Below, in pieces: positions 1 to 7,969 of a DNA stretch of 64,000 bases. Source of the DNA: Synechocystis sp. LKSZ1 (GTDB taxonomy: Bacteria; Cyanobacteriota; Cyanobacteriia; Cyanobacteriales; Microcystaceae); contig NZ_AP031572.1 in assembly GCF_040436315.1 (NCBI RefSeq), positions 1,302,001 through 1,366,000 on the forward strand. Reading direction: 5' to 3'. Within the stretch, counting starts at the first letter, position 1; each line of letters begins with the position of its first letter. Position numbers and translations under genes: made by a program. The notes below the pieces were generated by a model. It did not search any database, was not told where the DNA came from, and was given only the letters and a program-made list of their open reading frames with translations.

Positions 1-1
1 T

Positions 2-718
2 CTGCTCCTAGCCTTTAACCAAATTGCTAACAATGCCGGGATGTTACGCTACACCTCCGGCGGAAATTTCAAAATTCCCATGGTGATTCGGGGGCCAGGG
101 GGAGTCGGTCGGCAACTAGGGGCCGAGCATTCCCAGCGTCTAGAGGCCTATTTCCATGCGGTGCCGGGCCTGAAAATTGTCGCCTGTTCCACCCCCTACA
201 ATGCCAAGGGCCTGCTCAAGGCCGCCATTCGAGATGACAACCCGGTGCTTTTCTTTGAGCATGTTCTGCTCTACAACCTCAAGGAAAACCTGCCGGATCA
301 CGAATACATTGTGCCTCTGGACAAGGCGGAAATTGTGCGCCCCGGTAAAGACGTGACAATTTTGACCTATTCCCGGATGCGCCACCACTGTCTCCAGGCC
401 CTGAAGCAATTGGAAAAGGACGGCTACGACCCGGAAATTATTGACCTCATCTCCCTCAAGCCCTTTGACATGGAGACAATTAGTGCCTCCATTCGCAAAA
501 CCCATCGGGTGATCATTGTGGAAGAGTGCATGAAAACCGGGGGGATTGCTGCAGAATTGATTGCCCTGATTAACGACCAACTCTTCGACGAACTGGATGG
601 GCCGGTGGTTCGCCTCTCCTCCCAGGATATCCCCACCCCCTACAATGGCGCCCTAGAGCGTTTGACCATTGTTCAGCCGCCCCAGATCGTAGATACGGTG
701 AAGCAGTTAGTGGGTTAG
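2..718 (+). CDS. pdhB: Pyruvate dehydrogenase E1 component, beta subunit (3' part)
   Basis: This is the C-terminal 238 or so residues of the E1 beta subunit, which with E1 alpha decarboxylates pyruvate using thiamine diphosphate and feeds acetyl groups to the E2 core. The reading frame is open to the window edge, so about 90 N-terminal residues are missing. The motif [15 protein letters not shown] and the segment [11 protein letters not shown] belong to the transketolase-type pyrimidine-binding domain. The rest (from about [14 protein letters not shown]) is the transketolase C-terminal domain used in dimer contacts. It ends 10 bases before recJ on the same strand, so the two may be cotranscribed. 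Family assignment is secure; only the 5' end is unknown. Confidence 0.95.
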   Translation: MLLAFNQIANNAGMLRYTSGGNFKIPMVIRGPGGVGRQLGAEHSQRLEAYFHAVPGLKIVACSTPYNAKGLLKAAIRDDNPVLFFEHVLLYNLKENLPDHEYIVPLDKAEIVRPGKDVTILTYSRMRHHCLQALKQLEKDGYDPEIIDLISLKPFDMETISASIRKTHRVIIVEECMKTGGIAAELIALINDQLFDELDGPVVRLSSQDIPTPYNGALERLTIVQPPQIVDTVKQLVG

Positions 719-728
719 GCTCCCGATC

Positions 729-2870
729 ATGGCCCCGGCCCACTGGCAGATTCAGCCCCCCGCTAACCTCCCGGCCCAATTTTGGCAGGCGGTGTCCCGC
801 TACTGTGCCCAGTCCAACGGTTATTTTGCGGCCCAACTGCTGTGGCAACGCGGGATTCGGGATGAGGCCCAACTCCAGGCCTTTGTTGATGCCCAGGCCT
901 ACCGCCCCACCAGCCCCTTTGCCTTTGGCCAGGAAATGAAGTGGGCTGTCCAGCGTTTGCACCAGGCCCGCGAAACCGGGGAAAAGGTGGTCATCTGGGG
1001 GGATTTTGATGCCGATGGGGTTACGGCCACCAGTGTGTTGTGGGAGGGCCTGGGCCAGTTTTTTCCCCAGGGAGAGCAGTTAACCTACTATATTCCCCAC
1101 CGTCTCCGGGAATCCCATGGCCTGAATCTGCCCCAACTGGAACGCCTGGCCGGAGAAGGGGTGCGTCTAATTGTCACCTGTGATACGGGTAGTACTTCCC
1201 TCCGAGAAATTGACCAGGCCCTGGCTTGGGGCCTAGACCTGATCATCACCGATCACCATACCTTGCCGGAGGAGCGTCCCCCGGTGGTGGCCATGATCAA
1301 CCCCCGCTACTTTGCCGAAAACCATCCCCTGTACCATCTCTCCGGTGTGGCGGTGGCCTATAAATTGGTGGAGGCTCTTTATGAAAGTTTTCCGACCATT
1401 CCCCAGCAACCCCTGAGTGACCTCCTGGATCTAGTGGCCATTGGTCTGATCGCTGATCTCGTGCAACTAACAGGGGACTGTCGTTACCTGGCCCAAAAGG
1501 GCATCGAACAACTGCAAAAACAACCTCAAACCCAGTCCCGCCCGGGGGTGGCTAAACTCTTGGAATACTGTAAGGGCAACGGCGACCGCCCGACGGATAT
1601 TTCCTTTGGCATTGGCCCCCGCATTAATGCCATTAGTCGTATCCATGGCGACGCCAGCTTTGGGGTGGAACTGCTCACCAGTCGTCAATCAGAGCGCTGT
1701 GCAGCCCTGGCGGAGGCCACGGAACTGGCCAATAGTCGCCGCAAAAGTCTGCAAAAAACCATCAGCGCGGAGGTAGAGAAACAAGTCCAACGGCTGGATC
1801 TTTCGACTACAGGGGTGATTGTCCTCGAAGATCCCCAATGGCCGGCAGGAATTCTGGGCCTGGTGGCCAGCAAAATTGCCCAGGATTATGGCCGTCCGAC
1901 CATTCTCCTCTGTCGTCAGTTGGAAGCGACAGGGACTATTGTCCGAGGCTCGGCCCGCTCAATTCGCAATATCGATCTCTACGACCTACTCCAGTCCCAA
2001 GCGGAGCTACTATTGGGCTTTGGCGGTCATCCCTTCGCGGCGGGTCTGAGTCTGCCCCTAGAGAATCTATCCCTTTTCCGAGAGGCCATCAATCAACGAT
2101 TCTGGCAAACCTACGGTGATTTAGTGGCCCTTGGCCCCCAGGTGGAGGTGGATTTAACGGTGACAGTAGCCGACCTGGGCCGAGAATTATTTCAGGAGTT
2201 GAAATTACTAGAACCCTGTGGCATGGGCAATCCGGCGCCGCGTTTACTGATCAAAGGTTGCCGTTTTGAGCGTCTTTGGAGTGATCAAAAGGATTGGGCA
2301 GGCCGACCAGTCATGTATCCCAAACTCACGTTTTATCTCAAGGACAACAGTAGTCCTGAAGGGTTTCCGGGTATTTGGTGGGGCCATACCAAGGAAGAGA
2401 TCGACCCCCAGCAAACCTACGACGTGGTGGTGGAATTAGATTTCAACACCTATAAGGATAAAAATCGCTATGAAGTCCGGCTCATTGATTTACAAGTCAG
2501 TGACCCAGCTAGAACACCCTCTACTGATTTTCCCCCTGTTGCTGTCGTTGAGTCCCCTCTCCCCCCAATCTTGGCCCCCAAGGAGCATCATCGCCGAGAA
2601 GCAGAGCTTCCCGCTCTCTCCCCAGAAGACATCCTGCAACAGCTTCTCCGATTGGTTCACCAGGAAGCATCTTGGTCGGTGGAAACCCTTCCTGCCACCT
2701 GGAATCTTGGCCCGGTGACCACGCCCCTCGTTCTGGCTTTGGGAAAACGGTTACGGGCCCAACCGCCGCTACCAACCACCGAACTGGTGACTGACCTCCA
2801 TCAATGCTTAGAGGCCCTGCAAGAGGAACAGTTTCAACGGCAATACCATTGTCAAGTTATTTTGAGCTGA
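729..2870 (+). CDS. recJ: Single-stranded-DNA-specific exonuclease RecJ
   Basis: RecJ is a 5'-to-3' single-strand exonuclease acting in recombinational repair and mismatch repair. The DHH phosphoesterase motifs are visible in order: GDFDADGVTA near residue 95, TCDTGS, TDHHTLP near residue 175, and SGVAVAYKL. The DHHA1 motif GFGGHPFAAG lies near residue 430 and is followed by an OB-fold region. At 713 residues it is longer than the roughly 570 usual in proteobacteria. The extra 130-150 residues at the C terminus follow a proline-rich linker and have no motif I recognise. It starts 10 bases after pdhB with only a weak ribosome site. Confidence 0.95.
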   Translation: MAPAHWQIQPPANLPAQFWQAVSRYCAQSNGYFAAQLLWQRGIRDEAQLQAFVDAQAYRPTSPFAFGQEMKWAVQRLHQARETGEKVVIWGDFDADGVTATSVLWEGLGQFFPQGEQLTYYIPHRLRESHGLNLPQLERLAGEGVRLIVTCDTGSTSLREIDQALAWGLDLIITDHHTLPEERPPVVAMINPRYFAENHPLYHLSGVAVAYKLVEALYESFPTIPQQPLSDLLDLVAIGLIADLVQLTGDCRYLAQKGIEQLQKQPQTQSRPGVAKLLEYCKGNGDRPTDISFGIGPRINAISRIHGDASFGVELLTSRQSERCAALAEATELANSRRKSLQKTISAEVEKQVQRLDLSTTGVIVLEDPQWPAGILGLVASKIAQDYGRPTILLCRQLEATGTIVRGSARSIRNIDLYDLLQSQAELLLGFGGHPFAAGLSLPLENLSLFREAINQRFWQTYGDLVALGPQVEVDLTVTVADLGRELFQELKLLEPCGMGNPAPRLLIKGCRFERLWSDQKDWAGRPVMYPKLTFYLKDNSSPEGFPGIWWGHTKEEIDPQQTYDVVVELDFNTYKDKNRYEVRLIDLQVSDPARTPSTDFPPVAVVESPLPPILAPKEHHRREAELPALSPEDILQQLLRLVHQEASWSVETLPATWNLGPVTTPLVLALGKRLRAQPPLPTTELVTDLHQCLEALQEEQFQRQYHCQVILS

Positions 2871-2983
2871 TACTCAAGTCGGCCGCTCCTCTACCCTTCC
2901 CTAAAAAGCGTTATTTTAGTAGAGGCTTTGGCTAAAGCATTTACTTATTCAACCCTCGTCACGCCACAGGAATTGCCATCACC

Positions 2984-3856
2984 ATGGTTCAGAGTAGTAC
3001 GAGTCAGGAAATACAGGCCCAATATCAAGCCGGACAACGCAATTTTCAAAATCTACAGCTACGGCGGGTAGACCTTCATGGCCTAGATTTGTCGGGGGCA
3101 GATTTTAGTGGCACCGATTTCACTGAGGCCAACCTACGGGATACCAACCTGAGTGGGGCCAATTTCACTGAGGCCTATTGCAATGGGGCCGACTTTTCCG
3201 GCGCTAATCTTACCCAGGCCAATCTGACCAAGGCCTCATTGATTAAGACGTATCTGATCAAAGCGAACCTCCAGCAGAGTAACCTAGAAAATGCGCTCTG
3301 TACCGGGGCCTACTTGACCCGCGCCAATCTCCAGGAGGCCTGTCTCAATGGCACATTTTTAAATGGGGCTAATCTCACCGGTGCGAATTTTAGCCAGGCT
3401 AAATACAACGGCAAAACTGGCTTTGATCCGAACTTTAACCCGGAGAAAGCGGGTCTTAAGAAAGTAGCTCAAGGCCTCACGACGGCCCCAACGGTCTCTG
3501 CGTCCCAAGCTTCGACGGCAATTGTCACCCCGGCCCTGCCCACCGATTTAACCGTCGAGGAGTTATTGCTGACCTTGAATCATCTGAGTGCTTTGGGAAA
3601 TCATTACCTTGGCAACACCATGGCCCGGCGCTATTGGCAGTCGGCCCAACCCAAAACCGAGTGGTTCGAGCAATTTTACCTAGACCCTGCCACTGACAAA
3701 ATTACAACCAAGGGCCCTAAAAAACAGGCCCTGACTCAGGAACAGATTCAACTGGCCCAAACTTGGGCTCAGAAATATGTCAAGGCCTGCACCCTCATTT
3801 TTAAAGATTTTCCGAAGTTAATCGAACCCGATCAACTGGCCTTTCCCGTGGTTTAG
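2984..3856 (+). CDS. Pentapeptide-repeat protein with C-terminal domain of unknown function
   Basis: Residues of about 28 to 140 consist of A(D/N)LXX-type pentapeptides (LSGADFSGTDFTEANLRDTN and similar), which fold as a right-handed quadrilateral beta helix. A Thr/Ala/Ser-rich linker follows. The last 110 residues, beginning near LTVEELLLTLNHLSALG, form a predicted helical domain with several Trp/Tyr residues that I do not recognise. There is no signal peptide, so a cytoplasmic protein is likely. Pentapeptide proteins are numerous in cyanobacteria and mostly of unknown role. The gene has its own 113-base leader. Its stop codon overlaps the stop of the convergent gene at 3853-4062. Confidence 0.85.
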   Translation: MVQSSTSQEIQAQYQAGQRNFQNLQLRRVDLHGLDLSGADFSGTDFTEANLRDTNLSGANFTEAYCNGADFSGANLTQANLTKASLIKTYLIKANLQQSNLENALCTGAYLTRANLQEACLNGTFLNGANLTGANFSQAKYNGKTGFDPNFNPEKAGLKKVAQGLTTAPTVSASQASTAIVTPALPTDLTVEELLLTLNHLSALGNHYLGNTMARRYWQSAQPKTEWFEQFYLDPATDKITTKGPKKQALTQEQIQLAQTWAQKYVKACTLIFKDFPKLIEPDQLAFPVV

Positions 3857-4062
3857 TAGCTATCTTCCCCACCAACGGTTTTGAGGACAAGACGCTGATT
3901 TGCTTGCATCAAAAGGTCAGCGACCAAGGTTTTCAGACGCAGCGCAATGGAAGGGTTGGCTAAGACCTCCTGGGCTTGGGCCCGACAATCGGCCCCGGTC
4001 ACGAGATCAACTGGGTCTAAATTCTCCAATTCTGCACAGAGGTGCTCAAGGTTATCGGACAT
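3853..4062 (-). CDS. Small hypothetical protein, 69 residues
   Basis: This short acidic, helical protein starts MSDNLEHLCAELENLDPV and ends VGGEDSY. I do not recognise a family. The start at 4062 is preferred over the upstream in-frame start at 4131 because GGGAG lies about a dozen bases upstream of it. The last bases overlap the stop of the convergent pentapeptide gene. No membrane segment or metal motif is visible. It is probably a real cyanobacterial small gene, since the frame has ordinary codon use and occupies an otherwise empty stretch. Confidence 0.55.
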   Translation of the reverse strand: MSDNLEHLCAELENLDPVDLVTGADCRAQAQEVLANPSIALRLKTLVADLLMQANQRLVLKTVGGEDSY

Positions 4063-4283
4063 GGCAACACATCTCCCTAGGATTTGACCCAATCCTAACT
4101 TGAAAATTTGCTCAACATCGTGACAAAGCACGAAGAAAGGTTACGCAATCTTGACCTAGTGGCTTCACTACTACTATTGTTCAGCTTTTTCCAGATCACT
4201 GGGGATATCCCGCTGAAAATCGCACACATAGGTAGTCCACATTGAAGGGAAAGGCAAGCTCAAGGGTATCTAAAAAAAGATTT

Positions 4284-4401
4284 ATACCAAATCTCTAAAG
4301 CCCGACTACATAACTAGACCCCACCCGTCCTCCCCTTCGCAAGGGGAGGTGCCGTAGGCGGAGGGGTAAACATCTGTAGCCTTAATTTGGAGGATTGGTA
4401 T
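4284..4401. repeat. MITE-like dispersed repeat, copy 1
   Basis: This is a 118-base non-coding element. Its ends are imperfect inverted repeats beginning ATACCAA (right end reads GGATTGGTAT). The centre, 4329-4349, is a perfect 9-bp stem CCTCCCCTT / AAGGGGAGG with a CGC loop. A 54-base core (4317-4370) recurs at 9765-9818 with 51 matches. It contains no transposase and resembles a miniature inverted-repeat element or REP-type unit. The remaining sequence of the 4063-4785 gap outside this element and the riboswitch shows no gene to me. Confidence 0.75.
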
Positions 4402-4518
4402 TAGATGGCGATTCTTCTTGGGGAGACTGGTGTCGTCATTTTTCTTCGTATTCAGAGCCTGTGTATTGTCTTTTCTTTGCTATTGAGGTTACGGAGAGGG
4501 GCAGTTTTGGCAAAGTTA

Positions 4519-4527
4519 TGTTATAAT
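4519..4527 (+). promoter_or_regulatory. Extended -10 promoter for the riboswitch-transporter transcript
   Basis: The sequence TGTTATAAT is a perfect TGnTATAAT extended -10 element. No good -35 box is seen 17 bases upstream, as is usual for extended -10 promoters. Transcription would begin near 4534, which is just at the 5' edge of the riboswitch aptamer, supporting both calls. Confidence 0.65.
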
Positions 4528-4534
4528 CCTCTGC

Positions 4535-4692
4535 ATCTCGTTAGCCGAGTTTAGGCCGAAAAGCCTAAAGCGGGGGACCCAAACCAAGGGGCGTATCTGG
4601 TTCAACCTCGTCAGTCCAGAAAATCGAGGTTTTTCTAGAGGGACATCTCTCAGTCCTAGTCCGACAGCTAACCCCGTAGGCATAGAGAGGAA
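4535..4692 (+). promoter_or_regulatory. ydaO/yuaA-type riboswitch (c-di-AMP aptamer)
   Basis: The conserved blocks of the ydaO/yuaA class are present in order. AAGCGGGGGACCC at 4568-4580 follows the hairpin TTTAGGC/GCCTAAA (4550-4569). GGGGCGTATC lies at 4589-4598. GTCCGACAGCTAACCCCGTA lies near 4660-4678, and GAGAGGA follows at 4684. CTCTC near 4647 can pair with GAGAG. These match the well-known Bacillus subtilis ydaO leader nearly base for base in the core. The class binds cyclic di-AMP and usually lowers expression when bound. The expression platform is uncertain. Downstream there are a 4-bp hairpin with a T run near 4694-4716 and a 7-bp hairpin TAGACCG/CGGTCTA at 4738-4754. The next gene starts at 4786. 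Confidence 0.92.
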
Positions 4693-4785
4693 ACTGAGGA
4701 ATCAGCATTTTTAATGACTTGATATCATCAGTATCCCTAGACCGCATCGGTCTATATTGTCCTGCCTTGATTTTGGTGTACGGCG

Positions 4786-5631
4786 ATGTCAATTCAACTT
4801 AATCTTTCCGTGATTTCTGTTGCAGTGAGTTCAACTTGGCGGAAATCTAAACCCTTTATTTTACAAGACACCTTTCTCTATCCTTTGCTCGGCTTTACAG
4901 GGGTTATTCTCCTCTGGTGGGCAGTGGCCCTCGTTCGTCATGAAATGATGCCGACACCACCAGAAGCTCTGATGAGTAATCTGGATTTGATCATCAATCC
5001 TTTTTATCGACGAGGCCCTGGTGATTTAGGCCTAGGGTGGCTATTACTGGCGAGCTTAACTCGGGTTTGTATTGGTTTTTTACTAGGTGCCATCGTAGCC
5101 GTTCCCCTTGGTTTCTTAATTGGGATCTCCCGTCCAGCCTGGCTCGTATTTAACCCAATTATCCAAGTTTTTAAACCCGTTTCTCCTTTGGTTTGGTTGC
5201 CCATTGCGTTAGCAATTTTCAACGCCGCTGAACCCTCAGCAATTTTTGTGATTTTTATTACCTCTCTTTGGTCAACCATTATCAATACGGCAGAAGGTGT
5301 TTCTAATGTTCCCAAGGATTATTTAGAAGTGGCCCAGGTTCTGGAAATGCCTCGCTGGAAACAATTGGTCAAAATTGTTCTACCTGCTAGTTTGCCCTAT
5401 ATTTTCACAGGATTACGGATCAGTTTAGGCATTGCCTGGCTAGTGATTGTCGCCGTTGAGATGCTGACCGGTGGTATTGGTATTGGCTTTTTCGTTTGGG
5501 ATGAGTGGAATCGCTTGAATGTGAGTTCTGTTTTCCTCGCAGTATTTGTGATTGGTATAACGGGTCTGATATTAGACTATGCCCTAGCAAGCCTGCAAAT
5601 GGCCGTCACCCATCGCCCAGCTAAACGCTAG
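4786..5631 (+). CDS. ABC transporter permease, NrtB/CmpB/SsuC type
   Basis: This is a 281-residue inner-membrane permease with about six membrane helices and the BPD_transp_1 (EAA) loop, seen as GVSNVPKDYLEVAQVLEMPR near residue 170. It matches the nitrate/bicarbonate/sulfonate/taurine permease family. N-terminal residues 1-28 are cytoplasmic. It is the first gene after the c-di-AMP riboswitch and is separated by 14 bases from the binding-protein gene, with the ATPase next, so the three form one transporter. No clear Shine-Dalgarno sequence precedes the ATG. The substrate cannot be decided from sequence: nitrate, nitrite, bicarbonate, cyanate or an organic sulfonate are all possible for the family. 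Confidence 0.9.
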   Translation: MSIQLNLSVISVAVSSTWRKSKPFILQDTFLYPLLGFTGVILLWWAVALVRHEMMPTPPEALMSNLDLIINPFYRRGPGDLGLGWLLLASLTRVCIGFLLGAIVAVPLGFLIGISRPAWLVFNPIIQVFKPVSPLVWLPIALAIFNAAEPSAIFVIFITSLWSTIINTAEGVSNVPKDYLEVAQVLEMPRWKQLVKIVLPASLPYIFTGLRISLGIAWLVIVAVEMLTGGIGIGFFVWDEWNRLNVSSVFLAVFVIGITGLILDYALASLQMAVTHRPAKR

Positions 5632-5645
5632 TAGGAGTACTTGTG

Positions 5646-7040
5646 ATGAAGAATACTTGGACAAGGCGGGCCTTTCTACAGGCCTGCGGCGCGACGGCAG
5701 CGGTAGCTAGTCTCTCTAGCTGTAGTTCTTCTCCCTCCCCTAATCAAATACATCGCCAAGCTGAATTACAACCGCCCGTAGTCGATCCCGCCACGCTAGA
5801 AAAGCCGAATTTAACCGTAGGCTTTGTGCCGGTCAATGACTGTGCCCCCTTTGCAATTGCCTGGGAAAAGGGTTTCTTTCACAAATACGGTTTAAATGTA
5901 AAGCTGAGTCGGGAGGCCAGTTGGGGAAATTCCCGTGACGGCATTATTTTTGGCCGTCTTGACGCTTCCCCTGTTGTCTCTGGGGCCGTCACCAATGCTC
6001 GTCTCGGTGCAGAAGGGGCACGACACTTCCCTCTCTGTGCTGCTATGACTATCCATCGTCACGGCAACGCAATTACCTTTAACCAAGGGCTATGGGATGC
6101 TGGCGTTCGGCCCTGGCAAGACTATCAAGGCGATCTGCCTCGTTTTGGCCAGGATTTGAAACGTTACTTTGCACAAGTGCCCCTCGATCAACGGGTCTTT
6201 GCAGTAGTGCTGAGTTCTTCTATCTATGAATACTTTGTTCGCTACCTAGTCGCTGCCGCAGGGGTCGATCCCATCCAAGAATTTCGCGTCATTATTACCC
6301 CGCCCCCCCAAATGGTGAGCAATATGCGCATGGGAGCAATGCAGGCCTATATGGTGGCGGAACCCTGGAATACCCGAGCGATTACAGGCAATGAGGGCAT
6401 TGGTTTTACCTTTGCCCAGGGCCGAGAAATTTGGCAGGGCCATCCCGACCGCGTGCTAGCAGTTTCCCAGACTTTTATCGACCAGTATCCCAAAACCTAT
6501 CGTTCTCTGGTGAAGGCCATGATCGAGGCCTGCCAATATTGCAGTCGGCCTGAAAACCGGGCGGAGGTAGCTCGGATTATTTCCCAACGGGCCTTTACCG
6601 GGGCTAAGGACAAATATACGAAACCCGGTATTGTGGGGGACTACAACTACGGTGGCTTTGATGATAAACCCCGCTGGCGGGACAACATTGACACCACCAT
6701 TTTCTTTGAGTTGCCCCCCGAATTGGTCCAGATTCCCCATGATCATTCCACCTTTCTCTGGCAATCCCAGGGCCTGTGGTTAATGACCCAAGCCACTCGT
6801 TGGGGCCAGGTGCGAGAGCTTCCAGCCCAGGCGGATACGATTCTGCGTCAGGCCTGGCGTACAGATCTCTATCGAGAAATTGCAACGGAAATGGGGATTC
6901 CTTGTCCGGCAGAAGACTACAAAGTTGAGCCAGCCGACAGGTTTATTGATCAACGTTCCTTTGATCCCAGTAATCCCAATGGCTATATTCAGAACTTTGA
7001 GATTCGCGCCCATCGCCCTCTAATTTTTGCCTTGTCTTAA
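5646..7040 (+). CDS. NrtA/CmpA-family ABC substrate-binding lipoprotein
   Basis: The N terminus has a twin-arginine-like TRRAFL sequence, a hydrophobic stretch and a lipobox ending LSSC, so the protein is probably exported and lipid-anchored. The mature part begins with TVGFVPVNDCAPFAIAWEKG and includes SREASWGNSRDG and AEPWNTRAI, which are characteristic of the NrtA (nitrate) and CmpA (bicarbonate) family. At 464 residues it has the length of those proteins. The ATG at 5646 is chosen over the GTG one codon earlier because AGGAG lies 8 bases upstream. The partner permease precedes it and the ATPase follows. The ligand is not determined, and a NrtC-type fused ATPase is absent. Confidence 0.88.
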   Translation: MKNTWTRRAFLQACGATAAVASLSSCSSSPSPNQIHRQAELQPPVVDPATLEKPNLTVGFVPVNDCAPFAIAWEKGFFHKYGLNVKLSREASWGNSRDGIIFGRLDASPVVSGAVTNARLGAEGARHFPLCAAMTIHRHGNAITFNQGLWDAGVRPWQDYQGDLPRFGQDLKRYFAQVPLDQRVFAVVLSSSIYEYFVRYLVAAAGVDPIQEFRVIITPPPQMVSNMRMGAMQAYMVAEPWNTRAITGNEGIGFTFAQGREIWQGHPDRVLAVSQTFIDQYPKTYRSLVKAMIEACQYCSRPENRAEVARIISQRAFTGAKDKYTKPGIVGDYNYGGFDDKPRWRDNIDTTIFFELPPELVQIPHDHSTFLWQSQGLWLMTQATRWGQVRELPAQADTILRQAWRTDLYREIATEMGIPCPAEDYKVEPADRFIDQRSFDPSNPNGYIQNFEIRAHRPLIFALS

Positions 7041-7071
7041 AAATTTACTCTTGTGTTCATTGAGGTATCCC

Positions 7072-7551
7072 ATGGTTCGTTCCAATACCCTTAATTTTGC
7101 CTCCTCAGAGCATTTTTCCCCCAATGACGGCTTTTTAGTCGTCGAAAATGTTTCCAAATCCTTTACTAAGCCCGATGGCAGTCCTTTTACCGTTCTTGAA
7201 GACATTAATTTAACCGTTGGCACGCAGGAATATGTATCAGTCATTGGCCATTCTGGTTGCGGAAAATCAACCCTCCTACGCCTAGTAGCGGGTTTAGACC
7301 GGCCGACCTCGGGCTTGATTACCCTAGAGGGCAAGGCCATTCGCAAACCGGGAGCAGAGCGGATGATGGTGTTTCAGGGATATTCTTTACTGCCCTGGCT
7401 AACGGTGCGGGAAAATGTGCGCTTAGCGGTGGATGAGGTCTTTAAAAAAATGAGTCCCGGAGAAAAAAATAAGGTCGTTGATGAGCATTTGGCCATGGTT
7501 AATCTCTTGCCTGCCGCCGATAAATATCCCCATGAGCTATCAGGGGGATGA
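7072..7551 (+). CDS. ABC transporter ATPase, N-terminal part (split NrtD-like)
   Basis: This 159-residue piece carries the Walker A motif GHSGCGKST, the Q-loop (MMVFQGYSLLPWL) and the first four residues of the signature, LSGG, where a TGA ends the frame. The other half of the ATPase starts in the -1 frame at 7548, overlapping by ATGA. Joined after the GGA codon with a one-base backward step, the two give LSGGMKQRVGVARAL, exactly the conserved sequence. The start at 7072 is supported by GAGG seven bases upstream. The split lies within a run of five G. A lost G, a sequencing error, a -1 frameshift or coupled re-initiation are all possible. Confidence 0.85.
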   Translation: MVRSNTLNFASSEHFSPNDGFLVVENVSKSFTKPDGSPFTVLEDINLTVGTQEYVSVIGHSGCGKSTLLRLVAGLDRPTSGLITLEGKAIRKPGAERMMVFQGYSLLPWLTVRENVRLAVDEVFKKMSPGEKNKVVDEHLAMVNLLPAADKYPHELSGG

Positions 7552-7898
7552 AGCAAAGGGTCGGTGTGGCCAGGGCCTTGGCAACTCGTCCTAAAATGTT
7601 GCTATTAGATGAACCCTTCGGAGCGCTAGATGCCCTGACGCGGCCCAAACTACAACAGCAGGTTTTGGATATTTGGGAGAATCATCGCCAGGCCGTGATG
7701 ATGATTACCCACGATGTTGATGAGGCCATTTTTATGTCCGACCGGGTGGTGATGATGACCAATGGCCCTGGCGCAGTGATTGGCAAGGTGATGGAAATTA
7801 ATTTACCCCGTCCTCGCGACCACCATGCGCTTCGGGAAACGACGGAATACTATGAACTGCGGAATCAGGCCTTGGATTTTCTAGAACGTTACCAGTAA
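7548..7898 (+). CDS. ABC transporter ATPase, C-terminal part (split NrtD-like)
   Basis: This frame begins MKQRVGVARAL, the continuation of the ABC signature. It carries Walker B (MLLLDEPFGALDA), the D-loop and the H-loop His in MMITHDVDEA. Together with 7072-7551 it makes about 275 residues, the normal size of NrtD-like ATPases. The ATG overlaps the TGA stop of the first half, so translational coupling could make two polypeptides, but no two-chain ABC ATPase split at this point is known to me. The gene ends 71 bases before kdpA and I see no terminator in that gap, so read-through into kdp is plausible. Confidence 0.85.
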   Translation: MKQRVGVARALATRPKMLLLDEPFGALDALTRPKLQQQVLDIWENHRQAVMMITHDVDEAIFMSDRVVMMTNGPGAVIGKVMEINLPRPRDHHALRETTEYYELRNQALDFLERYQ

Positions 7899-7969
7899 AT
7901 ACAGCTCTATTTATTGAGTGATCAAGCATCAAGACTTAATGCCAGTCACCTAGGCAAACCAAAACAAAA

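Noticed and set aside
4565-4792. 75-codon minus-strand frame across the riboswitch
   Set aside because: It is the complement of the c-di-AMP aptamer, whose conserved bases explain the sequence better.
5646-7040. Calling the binding protein NrtA or CmpA outright
   Set aside because: The family match is clear, but ligand-determining residues could not be aligned by eye, and neither NrtC/CmpC nor other nitrate or carbon genes are adjacent.
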